DNA from: Bacillota bacterium
Lineage (GTDB): Bacteria; Bacillota_I; Bacilli_A; Erysipelotrichales; Erysipelotrichaceae
DNA: 38,854 nt
Direction: 5' to 3'
Assembly (NCBI GenBank): GCA_030526175.1
Contig: JAUNDJ010000012.1
Location: 1-38,854, forward strand
Shown: piece by piece, positions 8,174-16,897 of the stretch
How the letters are laid out: each line of letters opens with the position of its first letter
How positions within the stretch are numbered: position 1 is the stretch's first letter
The notes under the pieces: generated by a model
Seen by the model: only the letters and a program-made list of their open reading frames with translations
Databases searched by the model: none
What the model was told of the DNA's origin: nothing
Position numbers and translations under genes: made by a program

Positions 8174-9871
8174 TTAAACGATATTGTTCGTATTAATTTC
8201 TAAAATAACTGGTAAGATCATTGGTTTTTTCGCAATTGTCTTAATTAAGTATCGAGATACTTTTTCGCGAATTTCTTGACGTGTCGTTAAGTTTTCATAA
8301 GAGCCATTTTTTACAGCTTCTTCGATTGTTTCTTCCATAATCTTTGCGACATCGGTAGTGATATATTCCGCATCTTTTAAATAAATCAATCCTCGTGTTT
8401 GTACATCTGGACCATTAATGATTTTCTTTGTGAACGAATCAATTCCGATAGCCAAGATCATAACACCATCTGTAGACAAAGTTTCACGATCTTTTAAAAC
8501 AACCCCGGCCATATCCCAATTTTCTTTTCCATCAATCAAAGAATCGTGTAATTCCAATTCCATCGAACAAGATTTCAATTTTTTATTTTCAAAAGTCGCT
8601 ACTTGTCCATTGTCTAAAAGAACAATATTGCTTGGTTTGAAACCAACATCCATCGCCAATTCACCATTCATATATAAATGACGATATGCTCCTTTTACTG
8701 GAATGTAATATTTTGGATTCATTAACGAAATCATTAATTTCAAATCGAACTTCGAAGGGTGCATACGAATCGCATTCATATATAGATTTACGATTTCTCC
8801 ATCATTTTTGTACACATCGTTTTCCATTTGTTTGAATTCTTTTTCAATTCCTGGAAGAACCGGTGATGCGATACAGATAATATCTTCATTTGTAAAGTGA
8901 ACATTTGAAACTTCGTTGTTGGAAATATTACTCATTAATTGGAATACAGCTTTTCCTTGTCCTCCAATAATCACAATGACATCTTTTACTTCACTAATCA
9001 TAGAAGTTGGTAAAAAATGTTCGTCTCCCACTTCGAATCCAAATGATTGTAAATCTCTGACCATTTCTTTCAAATCATCTGTATAAAGAATCATTTTTCT
9101 TCCAAATTTTACACATGTTCTTAAGATTTCTTGTAGCCAGAATACATTTTGTGTATATGCACTCACAAAAATTCGACGATCTTCATTCTTTTCTAACAAT
9201 GTTGCCATGGAAGGACCAATACGGTGTGCGGGGGCTGTATATCCATTTCGTTCAACACCCTTACTTTCTTGTAACAAGATAAACACACCTTTATTTCCTA
9301 TTTCTGCACACTTAATATAATCTCCTCGATAGTATTCACTTAACGAATCGCTATCTTGGATAAATTCTCCAGAATATACTACATAACCTTGCCCTGTTTC
9401 AATCGCAATTCCATAAGTACCTGGATAATCGTGGGTAATAGGGAATACTTCAATCTTGTGACTTCCTACACAAATTGGTTTGTCTTCGTGCAATGTGTGC
9501 ACGTGTGATCCCGTAATCTTCTCTTTACGAAGTAAACGAGAAATAATTTTTGCGGTAAATGGAGACGAATAGATGTCTGCATTTATTTGTTTCAATAAAT
9601 ATGTCAATCCTCCCATGACATCGTCATGTCCGTGGGTAATGAAGATGCCGGCAATTCGACTTTTGTTTTCGATTAAATAAGAGAAATCGGGAACGATGCA
9701 TTCAATTCCTAAAGATTCTTTGGTTTCTGGAAATTTAATTCCTGCCTCAATTACATAGATATCTTGTCCAGCTTCGACCACATACATATTTTTCCCGTCT
9801 TCATCCAATCCACCTAGTGCGAAAACGCGAACTTTTTCATTTTCGGATACTACACTTTTTCTAACCGCCAT
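8174..9871 (-). CDS. RNase J-family protein, J2-like with degenerate metal site
   Basis: Metallo-beta-lactamase/beta-CASP protein of the RNase J family (565 residues), which in Bacillota does 5'-3' exonuclease and endonuclease work on mRNA. Typical segments are VRVFALGGLDEDGKNMY at the N-terminus, IEAGIKFPE, VSAYTQNVFW and ISLMNPKYYIPVKGAYRHL. The metal-binding signature is altered: the usual HxHxDH reads HGHDDV (residues 80-85), the usual Asp in TGDF is Glu (SGEF, near 169), and the late His of the PxHGE segment is Lys (PVKGA). This suggests a weak or non-catalytic partner like RNase J2. An ATG 15 bases upstream is in frame, but the GGAGG that would serve as ribosome site lies between it and the ATG at 9871, so the shorter start is chosen. 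It sits between miaB and ftsK. Confidence 0.85.
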   Translation of the reverse strand: MAVRKSVVSENEKVRVFALGGLDEDGKNMYVVEAGQDIYVIEAGIKFPETKESLGIECIVPDFSYLIENKSRIAGIFITHGHDDVMGGLTYLLKQINADIYSSPFTAKIISRLLRKEKITGSHVHTLHEDKPICVGSHKIEVFPITHDYPGTYGIAIETGQGYVVYSGEFIQDSDSLSEYYRGDYIKCAEIGNKGVFILLQESKGVERNGYTAPAHRIGPSMATLLEKNEDRRIFVSAYTQNVFWLQEILRTCVKFGRKMILYTDDLKEMVRDLQSFGFEVGDEHFLPTSMISEVKDVIVIIGGQGKAVFQLMSNISNNEVSNVHFTNEDIICIASPVLPGIEKEFKQMENDVYKNDGEIVNLYMNAIRMHPSKFDLKLMISLMNPKYYIPVKGAYRHLYMNGELAMDVGFKPSNIVLLDNGQVATFENKKLKSCSMELELHDSLIDGKENWDMAGVVLKDRETLSTDGVMILAIGIDSFTKKIINGPDVQTRGLIYLKDAEYITTDVAKIMEETIEEAVKNGSYENLTTRQEIREKVSRYLIKTIAKKPMILPVILEINTNNIV

Positions 9872-9891
9872 AAAGAACACCTCCATTTCTT

Positions 9892-9919
9892 TTTATATTG
9901 TTTCGTTATGTTTTTGTAA
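9892..9919 (-). promoter_or_regulatory. Possible promoter of the RNase J-like gene
   Basis: TTACAA (9919-9914), a 16-base spacer and TATAAA (9897-9892) lie in the 51-base gap behind miaB, about 20 bases before the chosen ATG. The gene could equally be read from miaB. Weak consensus match. Confidence 0.3.
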
Positions 9920-9922
9920 TAG

Positions 9923-11374
9923 TTACTCTTCGATATTCATTATATCACATTGTACACCATCTAATGAGAACGTTTTTCCTTTTTCAATATATACTTCTAC
10001 AAAATCACCAGGTTGACAATCTTTTCCTCTAAAGTTTACTAATTTTTGTGTATCTGTATATCCAGCATATACATCTTTATTGTTTTTTGATGAACCATCT
10101 ACCATAACAGTAACTGTTCTTCCTTCATACGCTTTATTCTTTTCAAGGGCATATGAATTCCAAATTCGATTTAATTCATGTAGACGATTGTATTTTGTTT
10201 CCATATCAATTGTATCTTCCATATTAGCCGCTGGTGTTCCTGGACGTGGAGAGAAGATAAATGTAAAGGCGTTATCAAATTTACAATAGTGTACCATTTC
10301 TAAAGTACGTTCAAATTGTTCATCGCTCTCATTTGGGAATCCAACAATAATGTCTGTACTAATCGCAATGTTTGGAATAGAATTGATCTTATCAAATAAC
10401 GTTTTATAGTCTTCAGCAGAATAACGACGACCCATTTTTCTTAAGATTTCTGTATCCCCAGATTGTAAAGGTAAGTGAACAAATGGCATGACATTATCGT
10501 ATTTACGAATCATTTCAATCATTTCATCACTAAAATCCCATGGGTGACTTGTCGTAAAACGAATACGTGGAATTCCAATTTTTGCGACTTCTTCTAATAA
10601 TGTGGCAAAGTCATACGATTCGTCGATATCTTTTCCATACGCATTTACGTTTTGTCCTAATAAAGTAATTTCTTTATATCCTTCTTCTTTTAATTGACGC
10701 ACTTCGGCTAAAACTTGATCCATTGTACGGCTTCTTTGTTTCCCTCGTGTATAAGGAACAATACAGTATGTACAGAATTTGTCACAACCATACATGATAT
10801 TTACCCATGCTTTGTGTTTTCCAAAACGTTTTACTGGTAAATTTTCGTATACTTCTCCTTCTTTAGAGTAAATACGAACAACTTTTTTCTTTTCAACCAT
10901 GCATTCGTATAACATCACTGGTAAATCTTGAAGATTGTGTGTTCCGAATAATAAGCGGACTTGTGGATATTTTTGTAGTAATTTCTTTACAAAAGTATCT
11001 TCTTGGTTCATACATCCACAAACCCCAATAACTAAATCTTCATTTTGACGATATAAGCGTTTGAAATTTCCGATTTCTCCTAATACTTTTTCTTCGGCGT
11101 TTTGACGAATGGCACAAGTATTAATTAAAATAACATCTACATTTTCTGGACTGTCGGATTGAGTAAATCCTAAAGCGTCTAAAATACCAGCTAATGTTTC
11201 ACTGTCTCTTTCATTGGCTTGACATCCATATGTGGAAATAAAATATTTTTTATCTTGACCTAAAAAACGTGCATTTTCTGGAATCACAAATGTATCGATA
11301 CGTTCTACTTCGTTTTTAGTTCTTTTCTTTGCTTCTTTTAAGTCGGGTAATACCCATTCTGCTCTAATTTTCAT
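9923..11374 (-). CDS. miaB: tRNA-2-methylthio-N6-dimethylallyladenosine synthase MiaB
   Basis: Radical SAM methylthiotransferase that converts i6A37 to ms2i6A37 in tRNAs reading codons that begin with U. The 483-residue protein has the N-terminal methylthiotransferase domain with its three cluster cysteines (STYGCQANERDSE near C51, INTCAIRQNAEEK, VCGCMNQE). The radical SAM core follows, with the CxxxCxxC motif CDKFCTYC followed by IVPYTRGKQRSR. The C-terminal TRAM domain starts near GRTVTVMVDGSS. The N-terminal extension of about 40 residues is usual in Firmicute MiaB. The product is complete. A terminator separates it from the ferredoxin gene upstream. Confidence 0.95.
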   Translation of the reverse strand: MKIRAEWVLPDLKEAKKRTKNEVERIDTFVIPENARFLGQDKKYFISTYGCQANERDSETLAGILDALGFTQSDSPENVDVILINTCAIRQNAEEKVLGEIGNFKRLYRQNEDLVIGVCGCMNQEDTFVKKLLQKYPQVRLLFGTHNLQDLPVMLYECMVEKKKVVRIYSKEGEVYENLPVKRFGKHKAWVNIMYGCDKFCTYCIVPYTRGKQRSRTMDQVLAEVRQLKEEGYKEITLLGQNVNAYGKDIDESYDFATLLEEVAKIGIPRIRFTTSHPWDFSDEMIEMIRKYDNVMPFVHLPLQSGDTEILRKMGRRYSAEDYKTLFDKINSIPNIAISTDIIVGFPNESDEQFERTLEMVHYCKFDNAFTFIFSPRPGTPAANMEDTIDMETKYNRLHELNRIWNSYALEKNKAYEGRTVTVMVDGSSKNNKDVYAGYTDTQKLVNFRGKDCQPGDFVEVYIEKGKTFSLDGVQCDIMNIEE

Positions 11375-11394
11375 TGTACTCTATTCCTTTCTTA

Positions 11395-11427
11395 AAATAA
11401 AAAAGCCAGGCTTTTATGGCCTGACTT
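11395..11427 (-). terminator. Terminator of the ferredoxin gene
   Basis: On the minus strand a 9-bp stem (arms 11427-11419 and 11411-11403, one G-U pair) closes a short CATAAAA-type loop and is followed by a run of T residues interrupted once. It lies between the ferredoxin stop and the miaB start. Confidence 0.8.
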
Positions 11428-11439
11428 CAATTGAATTAA

Positions 11440-11616
11440 TTATTCAACTGTGATTGCACCAACTGGGCAAGAACCAGCACAAGCTCCACAAGAGATGCAT
11501 GCGCTTTCGTCACATGTTGATTTTCCTTCATCATCCATGCTTAAAGCACCAACTGGACATGTACCTTCACATGCACCACATCCGATGCAAGTATCTTTTT
11601 CAATGATAGCAGCCAT
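11440..11616 (-). CDS. 2[4Fe-4S] clostridial-type ferredoxin
   Basis: Small soluble electron carrier of 58 residues starting MAAIIEKDTC. Two clusters are defined by CIGCGACEGTCP (Cys10, 13, 16 and 20) and CISCGACAGSCP (Cys40, 43, 46 and 50); an extra Cys35 is present. The two halves are internally similar, each ending PVGA. AAGGAGG precedes the ATG by about 7 bases. It is monocistronic: its own promoter with an inverted repeat lies upstream and an intrinsic terminator downstream. It probably supplies low-potential electrons to iron-sulfur enzymes, but no partner is encoded next to it. Confidence 0.95.
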   Translation of the reverse strand: MAAIIEKDTCIGCGACEGTCPVGALSMDDEGKSTCDESACISCGACAGSCPVGAITVE

Positions 11617-11647
11617 TATATTTTCCTCCTTAATAGATTATGAACAA

Positions 11648-11676
11648 ATTATAATCTTGAAAAAAGGGGGTTTCAA
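11648..11676 (-). promoter_or_regulatory. Ferredoxin promoter with embedded inverted repeat
   Basis: TTGAAA (11676-11671), 17 bases and TATAAT (11653-11648) on the minus strand. The inverted repeat CTTGAAA (11656-11662) / TTTCAAG (11671-11677) has an 8-base centre. It covers the -35 box and most of the spacer, so it could be a repressor operator. Confidence 0.6.
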
Positions 11677-11702
11677 GTCTATTTAGTTAGTTTATCCTTA
11701 CT

Positions 11703-11734
11703 AAAAATCCATCGGATTTATATCCGACAGATTT
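11703..11734 (-). terminator. Terminator of rny
   Basis: The hairpin arms AAATC-TG-TCGGAT and ATCCGA-TG-GATTT on the minus strand have a TG/TG mismatch in the middle. They start one base after the rny stop codon and end in five T residues. Confidence 0.65.
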
Positions 11735-11735
11735 C

Positions 11736-13280
11736 TTAGCGAGCAATTTCTTGAGCACGAATTTCACGAATAACATTGACTTTGATTTGTCCTGGATATG
11801 TCAATTGTTCTTCAATTTGTTCACGAATATCTCTTGCGATTTTTACACAACTTAAATCATCCACTGTTTCAGGATTTACTAAAACACGGATTTCACGTCC
11901 GGCTTGAATAGCGAACGCTTGTTGTACACCTTCGTAATCTTTCGCAATCTTTTCTAGATTTTCTAATCGATCAATATACGCTTGTGTACTTTCTTTACGA
12001 GCTCCTGGGCGAGCTGCGGAAATTGTATCAGCAGCAATAACCAAGTGACTTGTTAAGAATTTTGCTTCTACATCTCCGTGGTGAGATTGAATCGCATTTA
12101 ATACGATTTCTTTTTCTCCATGTTTCTTACAGAACTTATATCCTAATTCTACGTGAGAACCGTCTTGTTCGATATTTAACGCTTTACCAACATCGTGCAA
12201 TAATCCAGCACGTTTTGCGATTTGTTGGTTCAATCCTAATTCAGCAGCCAATGCACCTGCGATATAAGCTACTTCCATAGAGTGTTGTAAACCATTTTGT
12301 CCATAAGAATAACGATATTTTAAAGTACCGATCAATTTCACAATTTCACGGTCAATTTTTCCAATTCCAAGTTTGAATACTGCATCTTCTCCAGCTTTTT
12401 GAATTTCTTGGTCGATTTCTGTTTGATATTTTTTTACGACTTCTTCAATACGTCCTGGTTGAATTCTTCCATCGCGGATTAAGTGTTCTAAAGCTAAGCG
12501 TGCCACTTCTCTTCGAACTGGATTAAAACATGTGATTGTAATTAAGTCTGGTGTATCATCGATATTTAATTCAACACCTGTCGCTTGTTCAAAACAACGA
12601 ATGTTTCGTCCTTCACGACCGATAATACGTCCTTTCATTTCTTCTCCAGGTAAAGCAACAACAGATACTGTTCTTTCTTGTGTTTCTTGTTGTGCCATTC
12701 TTTCGATAGCTAATGAAATGATTTCTTGTGCTTTTTCTTTTGCTGTCGCTTTCGCATCTTCTTCACGATCTTTGATATAAGCAACTGTTTCATGTTCCAT
12801 TTTCTTTTCTACAGCTGCAAACAATTGATCTTTAGCTTCTTGACTGCTCATTTTAGCGACATTTTCTAATACAGTTATTTGTCTGTCAATTTGTTCTTGT
12901 AACTGCTTCTCTTTTTCGTCTAGAGTTGTCAGCTTTTTTGTCACCTTGTTTAGTTCTTCCGTAACCTGGCGTTCTTTTTGGTTTAAAGCTTCATCACGAA
13001 AATTCAAATTGTCTTCTCGACGTAATAATTTGTTTTCTAATTCTGTTACTTGTTGTTTTCGTTCCTTAATATCTTTTTCAGCTTCTACGCGCAATTCGTG
13101 TGCTTGCGTTTTACCATCTAAAACCGCTTCTTTAATTTTAGCATCTGCTTCAGTTTCGGCTTCTCTCAAAATTTGTTGAGCTCTTTGCTGATTTTTGTTT
13201 AGCCCTGCTTTTGAGTATCCAATCATTAAGACAATACCAATCACAAGACCAATTCCAGACGAGATAATAATTTGTAACAT
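11736..13280 (-). CDS. rny: Ribonuclease Y
   Basis: Membrane-anchored endoribonuclease that initiates decay of many mRNAs in Bacillota. The 514-residue form has one N-terminal membrane segment (IIISSGIGLVIGIVLMIGYS) and a long Lys/Glu/Gln-rich coiled coil to about residue 190. A KH domain follows (GRIIGREGRNIRCFEQATG), then an HD domain with HDVGKA and the following HVELG and SHHGDVE segments. A longer reading to 13319 is possible, but AGGAGG lies 8 bases before the ATG at 13280, which also puts the membrane segment at the very N-terminus. The gene is flanked by its own promoter and terminator. Confidence 0.95.
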   Translation of the reverse strand: MLQIIISSGIGLVIGIVLMIGYSKAGLNKNQQRAQQILREAETEADAKIKEAVLDGKTQAHELRVEAEKDIKERKQQVTELENKLLRREDNLNFRDEALNQKERQVTEELNKVTKKLTTLDEKEKQLQEQIDRQITVLENVAKMSSQEAKDQLFAAVEKKMEHETVAYIKDREEDAKATAKEKAQEIISLAIERMAQQETQERTVSVVALPGEEMKGRIIGREGRNIRCFEQATGVELNIDDTPDLITITCFNPVRREVARLALEHLIRDGRIQPGRIEEVVKKYQTEIDQEIQKAGEDAVFKLGIGKIDREIVKLIGTLKYRYSYGQNGLQHSMEVAYIAGALAAELGLNQQIAKRAGLLHDVGKALNIEQDGSHVELGYKFCKKHGEKEIVLNAIQSHHGDVEAKFLTSHLVIAADTISAARPGARKESTQAYIDRLENLEKIAKDYEGVQQAFAIQAGREIRVLVNPETVDDLSCVKIARDIREQIEEQLTYPGQIKVNVIREIRAQEIAR

Positions 13281-13317
13281 ACCTATTACCTCCTCGTATG
13301 TGGCAAAAACCATGTAC

Positions 13318-13346
13318 ATTATAGCTTAAAAATATATGAAAGTCTA
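13318..13346 (-). promoter_or_regulatory. Promoter of rny
   Basis: TAGACT (13346-13341), 17 bases and TATAAT (13323-13318) on the minus strand, predicting a leader of about 30 bases that contains AGGAGG. It lies just behind the terminator of the upstream gene. Confidence 0.5.
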
Positions 13347-13366
13347 TTACGAACACAAATTCCAAA

Positions 13367-13397
13367 CAAAAGAAAAGATTCATGTACCCATGAATCT
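13367..13397 (-). terminator. Terminator of the LTA synthase-like gene
   Basis: A perfect 9-bp stem, AGATTCATG and CATGAATCT around a 4-base loop (13397-13376), runs into TTTCTTTTG. The first base of the stem is the last base of the gene's stop codon. Confidence 0.75.
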
Positions 13398-15574
13398 TAC
13401 TCTTCATCTTTCTCCTTTTTTCCATATGTTTGTTTCCATAATGAGGTAGAATCTTTTATCTCATCTTTACCAAAAACATGTCCGAAATAATCCAATTCCC
13501 GAACTTTTGTCGAATAATCTTTTTTCGATTTCACCAAATTATTGATTTGGTTCACATAGTTGTCATCGTTTTCACCTTCAATAGGAAAATATTCCCCTGT
13601 TTGCGTAGAATAATAACCTTTTGTCGTTAACCAACTGTAATCATTCCACATAACTAAAGGTGTTGCATCCGAGAATACATCACGACCCACTAGCATACGT
13701 GAATCATATTCTAATCCAAACAAATTGGACAATGTAGGAATGATGTCTAAAGAATACGTAGGTGTGTCAATTTCACATTGCCAACTTTCTAATTCCTTTC
13801 CTTCTTCTAAACAACCAGACCACAAAATCCATGAATTGCAATCTCGTTTTAAATTATTATCAACCTCAAATCCATATAAATCACTTATATCCTCTAAATA
13901 ATATGGATAGTGATCCGCGCAAATACAAATGACAGTATCATCCGCTATACCCTTTTCTTCTAAGCCATCAACCAAAGCTTTAATACCCTTTTCAAACTTA
14001 TATTGTTTACAGAAATAAGCCAACGACTGATCGTTATATCCATCACCAACAATACTAATCACATAATCTAGTAATTCCGTACCTTCATAGTCATCTAATT
14101 CATATGGCATATGACCATCCATCGTTATATAGTACGAACAAAAAGGTTGCATATCCGTACACTTTTCTATTGTAGATTGAAAAAGCATCTCGTCTGAAAC
14201 ATAATCAAGTTCTTGAACACCTGCGATTTCCTCAATGCCGTTTCTTTTTCCAATCCACTTATTCATTCCCAAATTCTCATGTGTTTGATCTCGTTCGTAA
14301 TAATCAAAATCCCAGTTATGATATCCTGCTGTATAATAACCAATTCTTTGAAGTTGATTCGGCATAGTAAAATAGTTATTATCTCCTACTGTGTCCTGAA
14401 TCGATGATATATCATATCCTGGAACCAAACCTAGCAAAAAAGAAAATTCCCCAGTTGTTGTACTACCACCCCAATACGGTTGATAGAAATCTGAAAAATA
14501 GAAACCATTATGAATCAATCTATATAATGTTGGTGTTAATTCTTCATTTACCGATGCATCTGACCACCCTTCTGCACAAATTAATATTAAGTTTTTCCCT
14601 TTGAACAATCCCGTATATTTATTCATACTTGTTCCGGGTAAACTATTCACATATTGATCAATTTCTTTATATTGCTTATCATCATTGGCAATTAATGTAT
14701 CAAAATCAATATTCAAAACATTCTTTTTATAGTCAGAAAAATCTGATTCTACTCCTTCTTCAGGATTGATTGCAACCAAAGAGTTTGTTCCTGATCTTGT
14801 AGCAGAAAGACGAGTTCCTGTCAATAAACCAAATGTTTCAGAACCTCTATTAAAATCAAATAAATCTGTATATAAAGAACCTGTTCCTCCTATCCACACC
14901 AAAACTATTGTCAAAAAAGATAATACGACCGAACTTAAAACGGAAGCTACAGACACAGGCCATCTATATGTATTCGCAGGAAACATTTTTTTCCCTACCA
15001 GTGCATATATAACCACTGGAAGCAAAAATACCAATATTACAAACCACCCATTTATAATCGTTGTGATAAAATCGGTAGAAAAGCGCCCCATCACACCTCC
15101 GGCATTCGTTAGCAAACTTGATAAGGTCATATACACGTGAAATGTACGTTTGACTAAACATTCCGTTATAAAATAAATACTTATAATCGACATTGTGATC
15201 ACACTGACTAACCAGTTCACATTTTTATTAAAAGGCGTCGTAATCACATTTACGAATAATCCAGCTGCTAGACCAAATAAAATTGGAAATATCAAATGTC
15301 CAAACAAAGAGGATCCAGTAAATAGTCGCAAGACGATTTCATCATAAATGAACACTATCGCAAAAAGCCATAAATGCGACATTTTCCGCCATGGCACGAT
15401 TGGTTCTTTTTTCCGAAGCTTCTTTTTTCGAACCATCATTTTTGATAAAAAGACTTGTAGTACTTTCGTGAAAGTAACTACCCCCTCTTTTATCCCATTT
15501 ACAATCTTCATCATATTTTGAATTCCAGTTGAATTTGATTTTTTACTCTTCTTTTTCTTCGTATTCGTTCTCAT
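13397..15574 (-). CDS. LTA synthase-like phosphoglycerol transferase (sulfatase-fold)
   Basis: Membrane enzyme expected to polymerise glycerol phosphate from phosphatidylglycerol on the outer face of the membrane (lipoteichoic acid or a related polymer). It has a strongly basic N-terminal tail (about 60 residues), membrane segments between about 65 and 230, and an extracellular alkaline-phosphatase-fold domain. LILICAEGWSD supplies the first metal ligand (near E335), GGSTTTGEFSFLLG (370-383) contains the nucleophilic Thr, and CADHYPYYL the distal metal ligands. At 725 residues it is longer than the 650 or so of LtaS, largely through the N-terminal tail. GGGAG lies 7 bases before the ATG. It has its own promoter and terminator. 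The exact polymer made cannot be told from sequence. Confidence 0.85.
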   Translation of the reverse strand: MRTNTKKKKSKKSNSTGIQNMMKIVNGIKEGVVTFTKVLQVFLSKMMVRKKKLRKKEPIVPWRKMSHLWLFAIVFIYDEIVLRLFTGSSLFGHLIFPILFGLAAGLFVNVITTPFNKNVNWLVSVITMSIISIYFITECLVKRTFHVYMTLSSLLTNAGGVMGRFSTDFITTIINGWFVILVFLLPVVIYALVGKKMFPANTYRWPVSVASVLSSVVLSFLTIVLVWIGGTGSLYTDLFDFNRGSETFGLLTGTRLSATRSGTNSLVAINPEEGVESDFSDYKKNVLNIDFDTLIANDDKQYKEIDQYVNSLPGTSMNKYTGLFKGKNLILICAEGWSDASVNEELTPTLYRLIHNGFYFSDFYQPYWGGSTTTGEFSFLLGLVPGYDISSIQDTVGDNNYFTMPNQLQRIGYYTAGYHNWDFDYYERDQTHENLGMNKWIGKRNGIEEIAGVQELDYVSDEMLFQSTIEKCTDMQPFCSYYITMDGHMPYELDDYEGTELLDYVISIVGDGYNDQSLAYFCKQYKFEKGIKALVDGLEEKGIADDTVICICADHYPYYLEDISDLYGFEVDNNLKRDCNSWILWSGCLEEGKELESWQCEIDTPTYSLDIIPTLSNLFGLEYDSRMLVGRDVFSDATPLVMWNDYSWLTTKGYYSTQTGEYFPIEGENDDNYVNQINNLVKSKKDYSTKVRELDYFGHVFGKDEIKDSTSLWKQTYGKKEKDEE

Positions 15575-15606
15575 TTTACTCTCCCAAAAAGTTCATAAAC
15601 AAAGTA

Positions 15607-15635
15607 ATTATAAAACCAACGTTTTTATTTCTCAA
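15607..15635 (-). promoter_or_regulatory. Promoter of the LTA synthase-like gene
   Basis: TTGAGA (15635-15630), a 17-base spacer and TATAAT (15612-15607) on the minus strand, about 33 bases before the ATG. Confidence 0.65.
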
Positions 15636-15640
15636 CCGAA

Positions 15641-15669
15641 AAGAAAAAAGATACTTACAAAAGTACCTT
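15641..15669 (-). terminator. Terminator of the aldo/keto reductase gene
   Basis: AAGGTACTT and AAGTATCTT (15669-15648) pair over 9 bp with one G-U around a 4-base loop and are followed by TTTTCTTTT. It lies six bases beyond the stop codon. Confidence 0.75.
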
Positions 15670-15675
15670 TCTTAC

Positions 15676-16776
15676 TTATTCAAATTCAGAAGCAACCTTT
15701 TCCAAAGAAGAAATAATTTCTAAATGTTGCGGACAAACACTTTCACATTGCCCACATTTTATACAAGTGCTCGCCAAATTCCCATCTTTGGTAAATTTCT
15801 CATAATATGTTTTATAGCGACCGCTTTTTCCATATAGTTTTTGCGAATTATATGCCGTAAACAAATCTGGAATTGAGATATTCATCGGACATCCTGGTGT
15901 ACAATAGCGACATTGCGTACATTGAATCGTTGGTTGAGAAAGTAGTTTTTCTCTCACCTTAGAAACCAATTCCTTTTCTTCTTCATTAAGAGGAACAAAG
16001 TTTGCCATCGTTTCCAAATTATCCTCCATTTGTTCCTGATTACTCATTCCCGAAAGAATTGTCATGATTCCTTTTTGGCTAGCAATAAATCGAAGCGCCC
16101 AGGATGCGATGGATTTTTGTGAATCATACGTCTTGTAAATGGCTTCAATATCTTCATTAAACGAAGCCAAACGACCACCTTTTACAGGTTCCATGACAAC
16201 AATCGGTAAATTGTGTGAACGAGCTACTTCGTAGTTTTTTCGCGATTGAATGACCGCATTTTCCCAATCCAAATAATTCAATTGAAGTTGAACAAATTCC
16301 ATTTCCGGATGTTCGTTCAATACTCTTTCTAACATTTCTGGAGAATCGTGGAAAGAGAAACCTAGATGTTTAATCTTCCCTTCTTGTTTCATTTTTTTGA
16401 CGAATTCAAAAACTTTATATTTCTGATAAAGCGCATAATTTCCTTCTTCAATACTATGTACTAAATAGAAATCGAAATATTCCACACCACAAGCTTCTAA
16501 AGATTCATTGAAAATACGTTCCACATCTTCTTCCTTTTCAATTTTCCAAGCCGGCATCTTGTCCGCTAACGTGAACCGTTCTCTTGGATATCTTTTTACC
16601 AATGCTTCACGAATCGCATTTTCACTTCCCGCATACGCATAAGCGGTATCAAAATACGTAAACCCTTTTTCTAAAAAAGCATCCACCATTTTTTCCACTT
16701 GTTCTACAAGAATTCTACCTTCCTCATTTTTAGGAAGCCGCATTAAGCCAAATCCTAATTTTGATTTTGAAAACAT
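15676..16776 (-). CDS. Aldo/keto reductase with C-terminal 4Fe-4S domain
   Basis: NADPH-dependent oxidoreductase of the AKR superfamily fused to a ferredoxin-like tail (366 residues). The catalytic tetrad can be placed at Asp43 and Tyr48 (FDTAYAYAGSE), Lys73 (ADKMPAW) and His107 (YLVHSIEE). The TIM barrel runs to about residue 270. The tail carries CTQCRYCTPGCP and CIKCGQCESVCP, enough for two [4Fe-4S] clusters. This architecture is common in anaerobic Bacillota and suggests electron exchange with ferredoxin, but the substrate is unknown. The start matches the conserved MFSKSKLGFGLMRLP opening. It is flanked by its own promoter and terminator. Confidence 0.9.
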   Translation of the reverse strand: MFSKSKLGFGLMRLPKNEEGRILVEQVEKMVDAFLEKGFTYFDTAYAYAGSENAIREALVKRYPRERFTLADKMPAWKIEKEEDVERIFNESLEACGVEYFDFYLVHSIEEGNYALYQKYKVFEFVKKMKQEGKIKHLGFSFHDSPEMLERVLNEHPEMEFVQLQLNYLDWENAVIQSRKNYEVARSHNLPIVVMEPVKGGRLASFNEDIEAIYKTYDSQKSIASWALRFIASQKGIMTILSGMSNQEQMEDNLETMANFVPLNEEEKELVSKVREKLLSQPTIQCTQCRYCTPGCPMNISIPDLFTAYNSQKLYGKSGRYKTYYEKFTKDGNLASTCIKCGQCESVCPQHLEIISSLEKVASEFE

Positions 16777-16799
16777 AATTATTACCTCTTTTTTACACT

Positions 16800-16829
16800 A
16801 TTCTACAATCATTATTTTCTAATAGTCTA
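16800..16829 (-). promoter_or_regulatory. Promoter of the aldo/keto reductase gene
   Basis: TAGACT (16829-16824), an 18-base spacer and TAGAAT (16805-16800) on the minus strand, about 24 bases before the ATG. The gene's ribosome site is AGAGGT. Confidence 0.45.
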
Positions 16830-16849
16830 GAACAAAAAAAAGAAAAACA

Positions 16850-16875
16850 TAAAAAAAACTTCTCTTTCGAGAAGT
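16850..16875 (-). terminator. Terminator of yceD-rpmF
   Basis: A perfect stem, ACTTCTC and GAGAAGT closed by a GAAA tetraloop (16875-16858), followed by eight or more T residues. This is a textbook intrinsic terminator, 22 bases beyond the rpmF stop. Confidence 0.9.
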
Positions 16876-16897
16876 ATTTTTCATTCAATAATCTAGA

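Noticed and set aside
9872..9886. Upstream ATG (9886) as the start of the RNase J-like gene.
   Set aside because: The GGAGG within the first codons of that form is positioned as the ribosome site for the ATG at 9871.
11450..11686. A 78-codon open frame on the plus strand opposite the ferredoxin gene.
   Set aside because: The minus strand encodes an unmistakable 2[4Fe-4S] ferredoxin; the plus frame is its mirror.
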